Source of the DNA: JBBROS01 sp965217935
GTDB taxonomy: Bacteria; Pseudomonadota; Alphaproteobacteria; Acetobacterales; Acetobacteraceae
DNA length: 64,000 bases
Direction: 5' to 3'
Assembly (NCBI GenBank): GCA_965217935.1
Contig: OZ244581.1
Coordinates: 186,001 to 250,000, forward strand
The notes under the pieces were generated by a model. It had not been told where the DNA came from. It saw nothing but the letters and a program-made list of their open reading frames with translations, and did no database searches. A program made the translations under genes and the position numbers. Shown here one piece after another: positions 56,615-64,000 of the stretch. Each line of letters opens with the position of its first letter. Position 1 is the first letter of the stretch.

Positions 56615-56835
56615 CCCGCAGCATGGACGGCGTCATCACCATCGTGCAGGAGGGCCGCTTCCAGATGACCGACGACGACGGCGTCTCGCACCTGTTCATC
56701 CTGACATCGACCGCCGCCGCCGAGACGGAACAACTGACGCGGCTGCAGAACCGGCAAGCCCGCATCCGCGTCCGCTACAAGCCCGCACGGAACATCATCG
56801 GCAACACCGCCAGTGAAATCCTGGTTGCCGAATAA
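56611..56835 (+). CDS. Small beta-rich unknown protein in the fdh operon (74 residues)
   Basis: Starting at ATG 56611 the product is MTRSMDGVITIVQEGRFQMT then DDDGVSHLFILTSTAAAETE ... YKPARNIIGNTASEILVAE, with alternating hydrophobic and polar residues typical of a small beta-barrel. It overlaps the previous gene by four bases and ends 12 bases before the beta subunit. I do not know the family; similar short genes sit in selenium formate dehydrogenase operons. No motif suggests a cofactor. Confidence 0.65.
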   Translation: MTRSMDGVITIVQEGRFQMTDDDGVSHLFILTSTAAAETEQLTRLQNRQARIRVRYKPARNIIGNTASEILVAE

Positions 56836-56847
56836 GGAAATTACGCC

Positions 56848-57747
56848 ATGGACACCCACCCCCGCGTCCACGACGAGACCCGCTCGCAATTTGACGGCGT
56901 CATCCCCAACGAATCCGAGATCACGGCCGGCGTCAGGATCGAACCCGGCCGCTCCTACGGCTTCTTCACCGACACCACCGTGTGCATCGGCTGCAAGGCC
57001 TGTGAAGTGGCGTGCAAGGAGTGGAACAACCTCCCCGCCGACAACATCGGCCTCACCGGCCAGAGCTACGACAACACCGGCTCGCTGTCGGCCAACTCCT
57101 GGCGTCACGTCGCCTTCGTCGAGAAGAAGGGCGCGTGCGGCGGCGTGCGCGACAACGCAAGCGGCGCGTTCCAGGCCGGCTGGCTGATGATGAGCGACGT
57201 GTGCAAGCACTGCCACAACGCCCCCTGCCTCGAAGCCTGCCCCACCGGCGCCCTGTTCAAGACCGAGTTCGACACCGTCGTCGTGCAGCAGGACATCTGC
57301 AACGGCTGCGGCTACTGCGTCCCCGCGTGCCCCTTCGGCGTGGTGGACATCAGCGCCATCGACGGCAAGGCGCACAAATGCACCCTCTGCTACGACCGGC
57401 TGAAAGGCGGCCTCGAGCCCGCCTGCGCCAAGGCCTGCCCGACCGACAGCATCCAGTTCGGGGAGCTGTCCGACCTGCAGGATCGCGCTTACGCACGCGT
57501 GCAGCACCTGCAAGACATCGGCCTAGACAGCGCCTACCTCTACGGCGTGCCCGACTCGCCGGGGGCGACCGGCGGCCTCGGCCATCTCAATGCCTTCTTC
57601 CTGCTGACCGAACGTCCCGAAACCTACAACCTGCCCGCAGCCCCCACCCGCGCATCCCGCCGGGTGGCCCCAAGCCTGCTGTCCGGATTGGCGGCGGTGG
57701 CCGGCCTGGCGATCACGGCCGCCACCCTGTTCGCCCGGCGCGACTGA
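56848..57747 (+). CDS. fdnH: Formate dehydrogenase iron-sulfur (beta) subunit
   Basis: The 299-residue protein has four Cys-rich clusters for 4Fe-4S centres: VCIGCKACEVACKEW, CKHCHNAPCLEACPTGAL, CNGCGYCVPACPFGVVDI and CTLCYDRLKGGLEPACAKAC PTD. The C-terminus carries one transmembrane helix (LLSGLAAVAGLAITAATLFA), as in FdnH/HybA-type proteins. It passes electrons from the alpha subunit to the membrane. Downstream by 7 bases lies the membrane subunit. Complete. Confidence 0.92.
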   Translation: MDTHPRVHDETRSQFDGVIPNESEITAGVRIEPGRSYGFFTDTTVCIGCKACEVACKEWNNLPADNIGLTGQSYDNTGSLSANSWRHVAFVEKKGACGGVRDNASGAFQAGWLMMSDVCKHCHNAPCLEACPTGALFKTEFDTVVVQQDICNGCGYCVPACPFGVVDISAIDGKAHKCTLCYDRLKGGLEPACAKACPTDSIQFGELSDLQDRAYARVQHLQDIGLDSAYLYGVPDSPGATGGLGHLNAFFLLTERPETYNLPAAPTRASRRVAPSLLSGLAAVAGLAITAATLFARRD

Positions 57748-57754
57748 GACCGCC

Positions 57755-58825
57755 ATGCCCGAGACCGTCACCCCCCATAGCCCGGACGACGCCCCCCTCG
57801 CCCCGCGCGACGCACACGATACCATCAAGCCCCCCGGCGCCTGGACCGGGCCGACCTATTACGGCCGCCCGCAACTCAAGCCGGCGCCGTTCGAGAATTG
57901 GGTGGTCGGCGGCTACGTCTTCTTGGCCGGCCTCTCCGGCGCCTCGGCGCTCATCACCGCCATCGCCGACGCCAAGCGCGGCCCTGAAGCGGCCAACGTG
58001 GTCCGCCGCGGGCGCTACCTCTCGCTGCTGGCGCCGACGATCGGCTCCGGCCTGTTGGTCTGGGATCTCTACTCGCCCAAGCGCTTCTACAACATGTTCC
58101 GCATCGCCAAGAGCACCTCGCCGATGTCGATCGGCACCTGGACGCTCACCGCCTTCAGCGCTTTTGCCGGGATCGGCGCAGCCTCGCAGTTCCTGGCCGA
58201 CCGTATCTCCTGGCTGAGATGGCTGCGCGGCCCGGCAAAAATTGTCCACGTTCCGGCCGCCATCGCGGGCGCCGGCATCTCGACCTACACCTCGGCACTC
58301 CTGTCCGCCACCAGCACGCCCCTCTGGGCCGCCGCCCCCGAGGCGATGGCCGTCCGTTTCGGCGCGTCCTCAGTGGCCAGCGGCGCGTCGGCGCTTTCGC
58401 TGGGCGAGCCGTCCCCTTCGATCCGCCGCGCCTTATCCGCGATATCGGTCGCGGCCCTCGTGACCGAACTCGCCGCCACCGCCGCCTCGCACGATGCCTA
58501 CGAGCGGACGGGCGTCGCCGAAGCGCTCGACCGCGGCTGGGGCCAGGTGGAACGCCAAGGTGCCACCGGCCTCGGCGTCATGGCCCCGCTCGTGATGCAA
58601 ATGGCCTCCCTGACGCTTTCGCGCCGCCCCGGCACGCTCTCGACCCTCGCCGCCGTTGCCGGGCTGGCCGGCAGCCTGTTGCTGCGCGTCTCGATCATGG
58701 GGGCAGGAGACACGTCAGCCGAGCGGCCCGAGATCAGCTTCCGCTTTTCCCAGCCGAGGAACTTGCCGCGGCGGGAGCGCCGGCAACGCTTGCAGCGCAG
58801 GCCAGCAGGCGTCCTCTCGCGATAG
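57755..58825 (+). CDS. NrfD-type polytopic membrane subunit
   Basis: The 356-residue protein starts with a soluble N-terminus (APRDAHDTIKPPGAWTGPTY) then about eight hydrophobic helices, starting with NWVVGGYVFLAGLSGASALI and including GTWTLTAFSAFAGIGAASQF. It resembles NrfD/PsrC-type quinone-binding subunits and not the cytochrome b FdnI, as no paired heme His pattern is evident. It probably anchors the enzyme and reduces quinone. It is the last gene of the operon; 384 bases of apparently gene-free DNA follow. Confidence 0.82.
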   Translation: MPETVTPHSPDDAPLAPRDAHDTIKPPGAWTGPTYYGRPQLKPAPFENWVVGGYVFLAGLSGASALITAIADAKRGPEAANVVRRGRYLSLLAPTIGSGLLVWDLYSPKRFYNMFRIAKSTSPMSIGTWTLTAFSAFAGIGAASQFLADRISWLRWLRGPAKIVHVPAAIAGAGISTYTSALLSATSTPLWAAAPEAMAVRFGASSVASGASALSLGEPSPSIRRALSAISVAALVTELAATAASHDAYERTGVAEALDRGWGQVERQGATGLGVMAPLVMQMASLTLSRRPGTLSTLAAVAGLAGSLLLRVSIMGAGDTSAERPEISFRFSQPRNLPRRERRQRLQRRPAGVLSR

Positions 58826-59209
58826 AACGTGTCAGCCCCGCCGGTCGGGATCCTCGGACGCATTGACCTGTGGCCGTGAACGCAGTTCTCAATGGGCCCG
58901 AGATCGTTGCCGGGAAGGGACGGCGTTGGACCGTACCGGGTTTGCCGGAGGCTGGTTCCATTGGGTCATGCCGGCGAAGCGGGTTCCTCGATCAGGGCAT
59001 GATGGCGCGATCGGGCCCGGCTGGAGGCCTGTTTCCAATTGGCTCGAGCAGCCTTGATGGTTGAGACCGTCGACTTGCTCGAGGGTGGCAAGCTCGACCG
59101 CCTCGAAGGAGCGTTAAGGCTTGCGCCGATGCATCACTACGGGTCTTTCGAGGCCGTCGATGGGTAACCGGAGCGGCGACCCCTTCTCAGTGCCCGTTCG
59201 AAAAGAAAC
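58826..59209. other. Intergenic region after the fdh operon
   Basis: No confident gene. A short plus ORF (VETVDLLEGGKLDRLEGALR and on, ending at a TAA near 59166) lies just before the IS5-family element and looks like a gene fragment of unknown family. No tRNA-Sec or strong terminator was seen. Confidence 0.35.
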
Positions 59210-59964
59210 TCAATTGTTGCATAGCTTTCCAACCATCAGCCGGATGGAGGCCAAGCGCAGGAAAGCAAGCGCGCGCGCGCTGAGGTTCTCCCAATCCTTG
59301 GCCAAGCGGCGGCATCGGTTGAGCCAGGCGAACGTCCTCTCAACGACCCAGCGCCGCGGCAGGACGGCAAAGCCTTTCGCCTGGTCGGACCGCTTGACGA
59401 TCTCAACCTCGACCTGAGCCATGACCCGGCGCAGGCCAGCGTGGAACTGCGGTCCCTGATAACCGCCGTCGGCATAGAGCGTCAGCAGGAACGGATACAA
59501 ACCGAACAGGCTGGCCATCAGCATGACGCCGCCGCCGCGGTCCTGGATGTCGGCGGCATGCACCGCCGCTTGCATCAGCAAGCCTTGCGTGTCGACGACG
59601 ATGCGCCGCTTGCGGCCGTTGATCTTCTTGCCCGCGTCGTAGCCCGGCGGGTCGATGCAGGCCCCCCTTTTTCAGCGTTCTTGACGCTCTGGCTGTCAAT
59701 GACGGCCGCGGTCGGACTGGCATCGCGGCCTGCCTGCTCGCGGCATCGCATGGAGAGGTCGTGGTGCATGCGGTCCAGCGTGCCGTCGCGTTGCCAGCGC
59801 GCGAGATAATCGTAAACCGTGCTGCGCGGCGGCAGGTCCTTCGGCAGCGCCCGCCACGGGCAGTTGCTGCCGAGGATATACAGGATGGCGTTGACCACCT
59901 CGCGCTCGTTGATCTCGCGCTTGCGACCGCCTCGCTTGGCAGGCGGGATGACGTGCCGGGCCAC
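59210..59964 (-). CDS. IS5-family transposase with probable -1 programmed frameshift
   Basis: ORF A (59964-59575) begins with the GTG in EWEVARHVIPPAKRGGRKRE; conserved residues YPSDLTDQEWE lie just upstream in the same frame without an ATG, so the start is uncertain. It contains NCPWRALPKDLPPRSTVYDY and IDSQSVKNAEKGG (a catalytic Asp). ORF B continues ACIDPPGYDAGKKINGRKRR ... YADGGYQGPQF and RRWVVERTFAWLNRCRRLAK. The switch is at coding-strand AAAAAGGGGGG (59662-59672), a slippery run; -1 shifting there restores the ~250-residue protein, as in IS427-like groups. The element's inverted ends were not defined. Confidence 0.75.
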
Positions 59965-60152
59965 CTCCCATTCCTGGTCGGTCAGATCGCTCGGGTAGGC
60001 CCTGACCCAACACTCGTGTCACCAGCCGCCACTTTGACCACGTGACTTGATGGCAATGGCGAATGTCATTGAGGTTGCCTAGAGCGGTGCGACCGTTGAC
60101 ATCGATCATGGTTTGTTCCAGGAATTTAGACCTAGGACAAGGATGCTGCTTG

Positions 60153-61189
60153 ATGAGTTGGGAGGATCAGGGGAGGCAGTATCATATGTGGTTCGGGCAC
60201 GGGACGGCTCCGGACAAGGGTAAGAAGTCATCTCCCGATCCCTCGGTCACCGGCAAGAGCACCGAGGATCGGGTGTTGGCACTCGCCTATGGTGCTGTCG
60301 CGGCCCTTCCCGCGTCGCTTCGGGGGCGGGCCGAGACGCAATATCAGCACGGAACCCTCCCTCGCCTGAAGGAGGCAATGACGGCATGGATCAGGGGGAC
60401 GCTTCTGGACCGTGCTACCTTCGCCAACCGATTCTTCGGGCGTGAGGCCGACGATGCTGTCGTGCGAAGCCTTCATTCGGCCGCCCTCGGCGCCGCAACG
60501 GCTACCAGCCATGAAGACTTCCGCGACGCGGCCTACAAGCTCGCGGACGCGATCAAGGCCGTGGGTGTCGATCAATAGCCTCGCTTCATCGGTGACGCGT
60601 CGGAGCGCGCCCGCGATCCGGCCACGCAGGCGGCCATCGAGAGGAGCAGGCGGCCTCCCGACCCGGCTCGCGACGCGATCCGGCCTGTATACCCTGTCGA
60701 GACCGCAATCGGTGTTGCCGCGGCTGGCGTCGCGGGTGGACTAGGGGCTGCTGCCCGCGCTGCAGGCGGAGCCATTGCGAGGCGGGTTCTGCCAGAGGTG
60801 AAACCGTCACCGACCGTGTCCGCTGAAGTGCCGAAGCCTGAGGGGAACTCAGCATCGTCAGCTGCCAACCGGGCAGGATTTGAGAAGTACACGGACGGGT
60901 GCGCCGCAGTATGGATCGACCGCCAACGGCAGATCCGAAGCTCTCGGGTATCACGGATGAGATGTACAGGCCGAACGCGAAGGTGGGCAGCGGCAGTACG
61001 GCCGCTGCGGTGCGATTCGAACGGGCGACGGGACAGCCCATCGGAGATCGCTGGCATACTCAGAAGGCTGAGGAGGATATGGTCAGGCTTCAAAGATGGC
61101 TCCAGGCCAACCCGGCGGCTTCACCGAGCGGCCGAGCGGCCGCCGAAAACGTGATACGTGACCTCAAGAATGCTTTGGCGGGCAAATGA
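60153..61189 (+). pseudogene. Polymorphic-toxin-like protein with in-frame TAG and a frameshift
   Basis: ATG at 60153 starts MSWEDQGRQYHMWFGHGTAP, an N-terminal helical domain ending at TAG 60576-60578. The same frame continues as PRFIGDASERARDPATQAAI and includes an Ala/Gly-rich hydrophobic helix (AIGVAAAGVAGGLGAAARAA). Near 60893-60900 the frame shifts to one reading MDRPPTADPKLSGITDEMYR, then PNAKVGSGSTAAAVRFERAT and QRWLQANPAASPSGRAAAEN to TGA 61189. The C-terminal block resembles ends of polymorphic toxins. If repaired it is about 345 residues. The stop overlaps the next gene by ATGA, supporting a toxin-immunity pair. Toxin activity is inferred, not shown. Confidence 0.55.
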
Positions 61190-61560
61190 GCAAGAAATCC
61201 ATGATGCACTTCGCTGATGCGATGCTTTCTCGATCGGCATTCCTGCGCGACCGCTGTCGTGACCTGGAAGAGTATACGGACCCGCAGCATCCATTGCCGA
61301 TCTCTCTGCTTGGCCATTTTGGTAATGAGATCGCCACCAATTTCGATACGATCTCATCGGGCGAGTGGGCGACCTTGTCGACTATGATAGAACAAGGGCT
61401 GGCATCGGACGACGAGGACGTCGGCACGGCCGTGGCGACGGGATTGATCGAGGAGCTGATCCATCGTGCCGAAACCGTGGAGAATCTGTGGCCCAGGATT
61501 GAGGCAGGCCTGGGATCAGGAGCCCGAAGCTACGCTGACGCCTACCGGAAAGCAGAATAG
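61186..61560 (+). CDS. Putative immunity protein (DUF7674-like)
   Basis: The 124-residue acidic protein starts MSKKSMMHFADAMLSRSAFL and contains HFGNEIATNFDTISSGEWAT and DVGTAVATGLIEELIHRAET then LGSGARSYADAYRKAE. The pattern is like DUF7674 proteins, several of which are immunity partners of secreted toxins. It overlaps the stop of the toxin-like gene by four bases, so the two were co-translated. The gene is intact although its partner is broken, as is common when only protection is kept. Confidence 0.6.
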   Translation: MSKKSMMHFADAMLSRSAFLRDRCRDLEEYTDPQHPLPISLLGHFGNEIATNFDTISSGEWATLSTMIEQGLASDDEDVGTAVATGLIEELIHRAETVENLWPRIEAGLGSGARSYADAYRKAE

Positions 61561-61592
61561 GGCAGCCAAGTTCTTTTTCCAGGGACAGGCGA

Positions 61593-62150
61593 TCAGCCGG
61601 TTTCAGCCCTCATAGCCTCGTAGAGTGCGGTCTTCCCGACCCGAAGCCGTGTCGCGATCTCGCGCACGGTGAGGCCCTTGCCCACCATGCCTCGCGCGCG
61701 CTTCAGCTTGTCTTCCGTGATGACGGGCTTGCGGCCGCTCTTGCGTCCTCGGGCCGCCGCCGCCGCCAGACCGGCGCGCGTACGCTCCTGGATCAGGTCG
61801 CGCTCGAACTGCCCGAGTGCGCCGAAGATATGGAAGATCAGCCGCCCACCTGGCGTAGTCGTGTCGATAGCTTCGGTCAGCGACCGGAACCCGACCCCGC
61901 GCTGTGATAGCGTCGTAACGGTATCGATCAGGTGAGACAGCGAACGTCCGAGACGGTCGAGCTTCCAGACAACCAACACCTCGCCATCGCGCACGTAATC
62001 GAGTGCGGCTTGCAGGCCCTCGCGGTCAGCACGGGCGCCGGAGGCGTGGTCCTCGAACACTTTGCTGCACCCGGCTGCAGCCAGGGCGTCGAGTTGGAGC
62101 GACAGATCCTGGTCGAGGGTGCTAACCCGCGCGTAGCCGACATTTGCCAT
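61593..62150 (-). CDS. Serine recombinase (Tn3-type resolvase/invertase)
   Basis: The 185-residue protein has the nucleophile Ser near residue 10 (MANVGYARVSTLDQDLSLQL), the catalytic arginine region VVWKLDRLGRSLSHLIDTVT, GVGFRSLTEAIDTTTPGGRL, FGALGQFERDLIQERTRAGL and a C-terminal helix-turn-helix (KGLTVREIATRLRVGKTALY). This is a complete resolvase/invertase, which resolves cointegrates or inverts DNA at short sites. No Tn3 transposase is visible in the window; the neighbour is an IS1182-type element. A recombination site may lie in 62151-62218. Confidence 0.9.
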   Translation of the reverse strand: MANVGYARVSTLDQDLSLQLDALAAAGCSKVFEDHASGARADREGLQAALDYVRDGEVLVVWKLDRLGRSLSHLIDTVTTLSQRGVGFRSLTEAIDTTTPGGRLIFHIFGALGQFERDLIQERTRAGLAAAAARGRKSGRKPVITEDKLKRARGMVGKGLTVREIATRLRVGKTALYEAMRAETG

Positions 62151-62218
62151 AGCGGGTCCGTCCGTTTTCCCGTGGATATGCCAGAGTTGCCGGACACAAG
62201 CGAGGTGGCCGGTCTTGG

Positions 62219-64000
62219 ATCGGACACTGGTGGCGAATTCGGGAGCCTGGCGAGGCTGGCGGCGTTGGGTGGTTTTGAGCCTGGAGTGTGGCCATGTCGC
62301 TTCGCCCGCAGCAGCCGATCCCGTCCGTGCCCGAGGACACCGCCCGCATTGCCCGCGCGGCGTTCGGGACCCGCAATCCCTACCTGATCCTGCGCGACCG
62401 GCTCGGTGCCCTGTTCACGGACGCCGACTTCGCCGACCTCTTTCCCAAGCGCGGCCAGCCGGCCTACGCGCCGTGGCGGCTTGCGCTGGTCACGCTCATG
62501 CAGTTCCGCGAGGGGCTGAGCGACCGGCAGGCGGCAGAAGCCGTCCGAGGCCGGATCGACTGGAAGTACCTGCTCGCGCTCGACCTCGCCGATCCAGGCT
62601 TTGACCGCAGCGTGCTGTGCGAGTTCCGCGGCAGGCTGCTGGACAACAAAGTGGTGGACCGGCTGCTTGCGCGGGTGGTGGACGCGGCGCGCGAGGACGG
62701 GCTGCTCAAGGCGCGCGGGCGGCAACGCACCGACAGCACGCACGTGCTCGCCGCCGTCCGCAGCCTCAACCGCTTGGAACTCGTGGCCGAGACGCTGCGT
62801 GCGGCGCTGAACGACATCGCCGCCATCGCGCCGGAGTGGCTGCGCGCGTTCGCGCCGGCCGATTGGCACCAGCGCTACGACAAGCGGATCGAGGAGCGGC
62901 GGATACCCGAGACCGGCCCCAAGCGCGACGCCTACGCAGCAACGGTCGGCGCCGACGGCTTCCGGCTCCTTGACGCGCTGGCCAGGTCGGACGCGCCCCC
63001 GGACGCCGCGACGTTGCCGGCCATCGGAACGCTGCGCCGCGTGTGGACACGGCACTTCGAGCGGGCCGAGGGCGGGCAGGATGGGGGTGGGCAGGACGGC
63101 GGCGCCCGGCTGCGGCCGGTGCAGGGCCGTGGTCCCGGCGACCGGCTGGATTCGCCCTACGATACCGAGGCCCGGTTCCGCACCAAGGCCAGCACGACCT
63201 GGACCGGCTACATGGTCCACTTCACCGAAACCTGCGACCCAGGGGCGCCGCGCCTGGTGATCCATGCCGACACCACGCCGGCCAACGTCCATGATGCGCT
63301 CCGCACGGCGCCGATCCATGCGGCCCTTGCTGCCAGGAACCTGGCGCCGTCCGAGCACCTGGTGGACTCGGCCTATGTCAGCGCGGACCACCTTATCACC
63401 GCCCGCGAGCAGCACGGCATAGATTTGGTCGGCCCCAGCCGGCCGAACCTGAGTTGGCAAAGCCACGTCGAGGGAGCGTTCAGCGCGGCCGACTTCACGG
63501 TGGACTGGGACCAGCAGAAGGTGCGCTGCCCCGAGGACAAGGAAAGCGCCGGCTGGTATAGGGACGTGAAGCGCCCGGGACAGCGCGCCATGGTCCGCGC
63601 CCAGTTCAGGGCTGCCGATTGCAGGGGATGCGCGTCCCGCAGCCGCTGCACGCGGACGCAGACGCCCAACCAAGGCCGGGTGGTCGCGGTCCTGCCCCGG
63701 CAGGAACACGATGCACTGGCTGCGGCCAGGGCGCGGCAGGGCACGGCAGAGGGCCGGCGCCTCTACGCGCAGCGCCAGGGGATAGAAAGCACCCTGTCGC
63801 AAGCCGTGCGCGCCTTCGGCTTGCGCCGGACGCGCTACCGCGGTCTGGCCAGAACGACCTTGCAGCACCTGGCCACTGCCGCGGCCATCGACCTGGATCG
63901 CATCGCCGCCTGGTTCGGAGGCCGGCCCATCGCGCCCACACGCACATCGCGCTTTGCCGCCCTCGCCGCATAGCCGAGGAATTCGCCACCAGTGTCGGAT
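62219..64000 (+). mobile_element. IS1182-type insertion sequence reaching the window edge
   Basis: The left end ATCGGACACTGGTGGCGAAT (62219-62238) pairs with the last bases of the window (ATTCGCCACCAGTGTCGGAT at 63981-64000), an inverted repeat of about 20 bp with one mismatch. Internal length is ~1.78 kb with one intact transposase gene. The target duplication cannot be seen because the right flank is outside the window. Confidence 0.8.
62294..63973 (+). CDS. IS1182-family transposase
   Basis: The 559-residue protein (ATG 62294; GTG at 62288 less likely) has the family N-terminus (LYADF-like LFTDADFADLFPKRGQPAYA), RLALVTLMQFREGLSDRQAA, the DDE Asp region RQRTDSTHVLAAVRSLNRLE, HADTTPANVHDALRTAPIHA, VDSAYVSADHLITAREQHGI and the C-terminal FGLRRTRYRGLARTTLQHLA with AAAIDLDRIAAWF. 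All blocks are in one frame, so this copy may be active. Only a distant relative of the IS at 29518. Confidence 0.88.
   Translation: MSLRPQQPIPSVPEDTARIARAAFGTRNPYLILRDRLGALFTDADFADLFPKRGQPAYAPWRLALVTLMQFREGLSDRQAAEAVRGRIDWKYLLALDLADPGFDRSVLCEFRGRLLDNKVVDRLLARVVDAAREDGLLKARGRQRTDSTHVLAAVRSLNRLELVAETLRAALNDIAAIAPEWLRAFAPADWHQRYDKRIEERRIPETGPKRDAYAATVGADGFRLLDALARSDAPPDAATLPAIGTLRRVWTRHFERAEGGQDGGGQDGGARLRPVQGRGPGDRLDSPYDTEARFRTKASTTWTGYMVHFTETCDPGAPRLVIHADTTPANVHDALRTAPIHAALAARNLAPSEHLVDSAYVSADHLITAREQHGIDLVGPSRPNLSWQSHVEGAFSAADFTVDWDQQKVRCPEDKESAGWYRDVKRPGQRAMVRAQFRAADCRGCASRSRCTRTQTPNQGRVVAVLPRQEHDALAAARARQGTAEGRRLYAQRQGIESTLSQAVRAFGLRRTRYRGLARTTLQHLATAAAIDLDRIAAWFGGRPIAPTRTSRFAALAA

Noticed and set aside
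58826..59209. Possible tRNA-Sec or other RNA gene after the fdh operon
   Set aside because: No TCA-anticodon arm with matching acceptor and T arms could be found by eye.
61928..63868. Long 646-residue minus-strand ORF over the IS1182 transposase
   Set aside because: Its translation is the antisense of a clear transposase, with Arg/Ala/Pro-rich noise and no motifs.
1..64000. CRISPR array anywhere in the window
   Set aside because: No regularly spaced direct repeats of 24-40 bases seen, and no cas genes.

Overview
The window is high-GC DNA, most likely from an alphaproteobacterium. The first ~11.5 kb carries accessory backbone genes typical of alphaproteobacterial plasmids and integrative elements (split strawberry-notch helicase, orphan ParB, ArdC-type antirestriction protein, small DUF families). 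The second half has chromosomal-style genes: flagellar rod and L-ring genes, a PEP-CTERM protein, an EmrAB pump and a selenocysteine formate dehydrogenase. The exact genus cannot be fixed from sequence alone; an Acetobacteraceae or other Rhodospirillales-like host is a guess.

Layout. (1) 1-11,500, minus strand: mobile-element backbone. It holds the start of a toprim protein, a strawberry-notch methylase/helicase, several DUF proteins, a ParB-like protein, a PAPS-reductase-like gene and ArdC. Three genes share a leader with an inverted repeat. Several genes are broken by frameshifts or single stop codons. (2) 11,729-22,183, minus strand: a tightly overlapping defence-type operon with SNF2/DUF3883 helicase, VapB, VapC, DUF1156 adenine methylase and a DUF499 ATPase with a Swt1-type HEPN domain. 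(3) 22,396-28,825, plus strand: an IetAS-type pair (AAA ATPase plus subtilase) followed directly by a SPARTA pair (TIR-APAZ plus short Argonaute). (4) 29,007-35,003: a graveyard. A P4-type integrase is interrupted by an IS1182-type element, and there are truncated GlxA-type regulator, NAD(P)-binding and quinone reductase genes, an intact esterase, an IS5-type element and transposase fragments. (5) 35,000-38,240, minus: flgF-flgG-flgA-flgH, bounded on both sides by transposase remnants. (6) 39,002-44,574: a yjfK-yjfL-yjfJ (DUF2491/DUF350/PspA) operon, a hexapeptide acyltransferase with an in-frame insertion, glutathione synthetase, a DUF3830 protein and an exported protein. (7) 44,653-49,867, minus: EmrB/EmrA efflux, a repeat-rich surface protein and a PEP-CTERM protein. 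(8) 50,269-58,825: selB-fdhD facing away from a membrane-type formate dehydrogenase operon whose alpha subunit contains an in-frame UGA (Sec) followed by a SECIS-like hairpin. (9) 59,210-64,000: an IS5-family element, a damaged toxin-like gene with its putative immunity gene, a serine recombinase and an IS1182-type element that ends at the window edge.

The most notable content is the 11.7-28.8 kb defence island, which stacks a DUF499/DUF1156/SNF2 methylase-helicase cassette with embedded VapBC, an IetAS pair and an apparently intact SPARTA operon. Two of its genes are disrupted: the helicase by one extra base in a seven-G run, and the IetS protease by one in-frame TAG at an expected Trp. Either the island is decaying, or some loci are switched or misread, while SPARTA keeps full reading frames.
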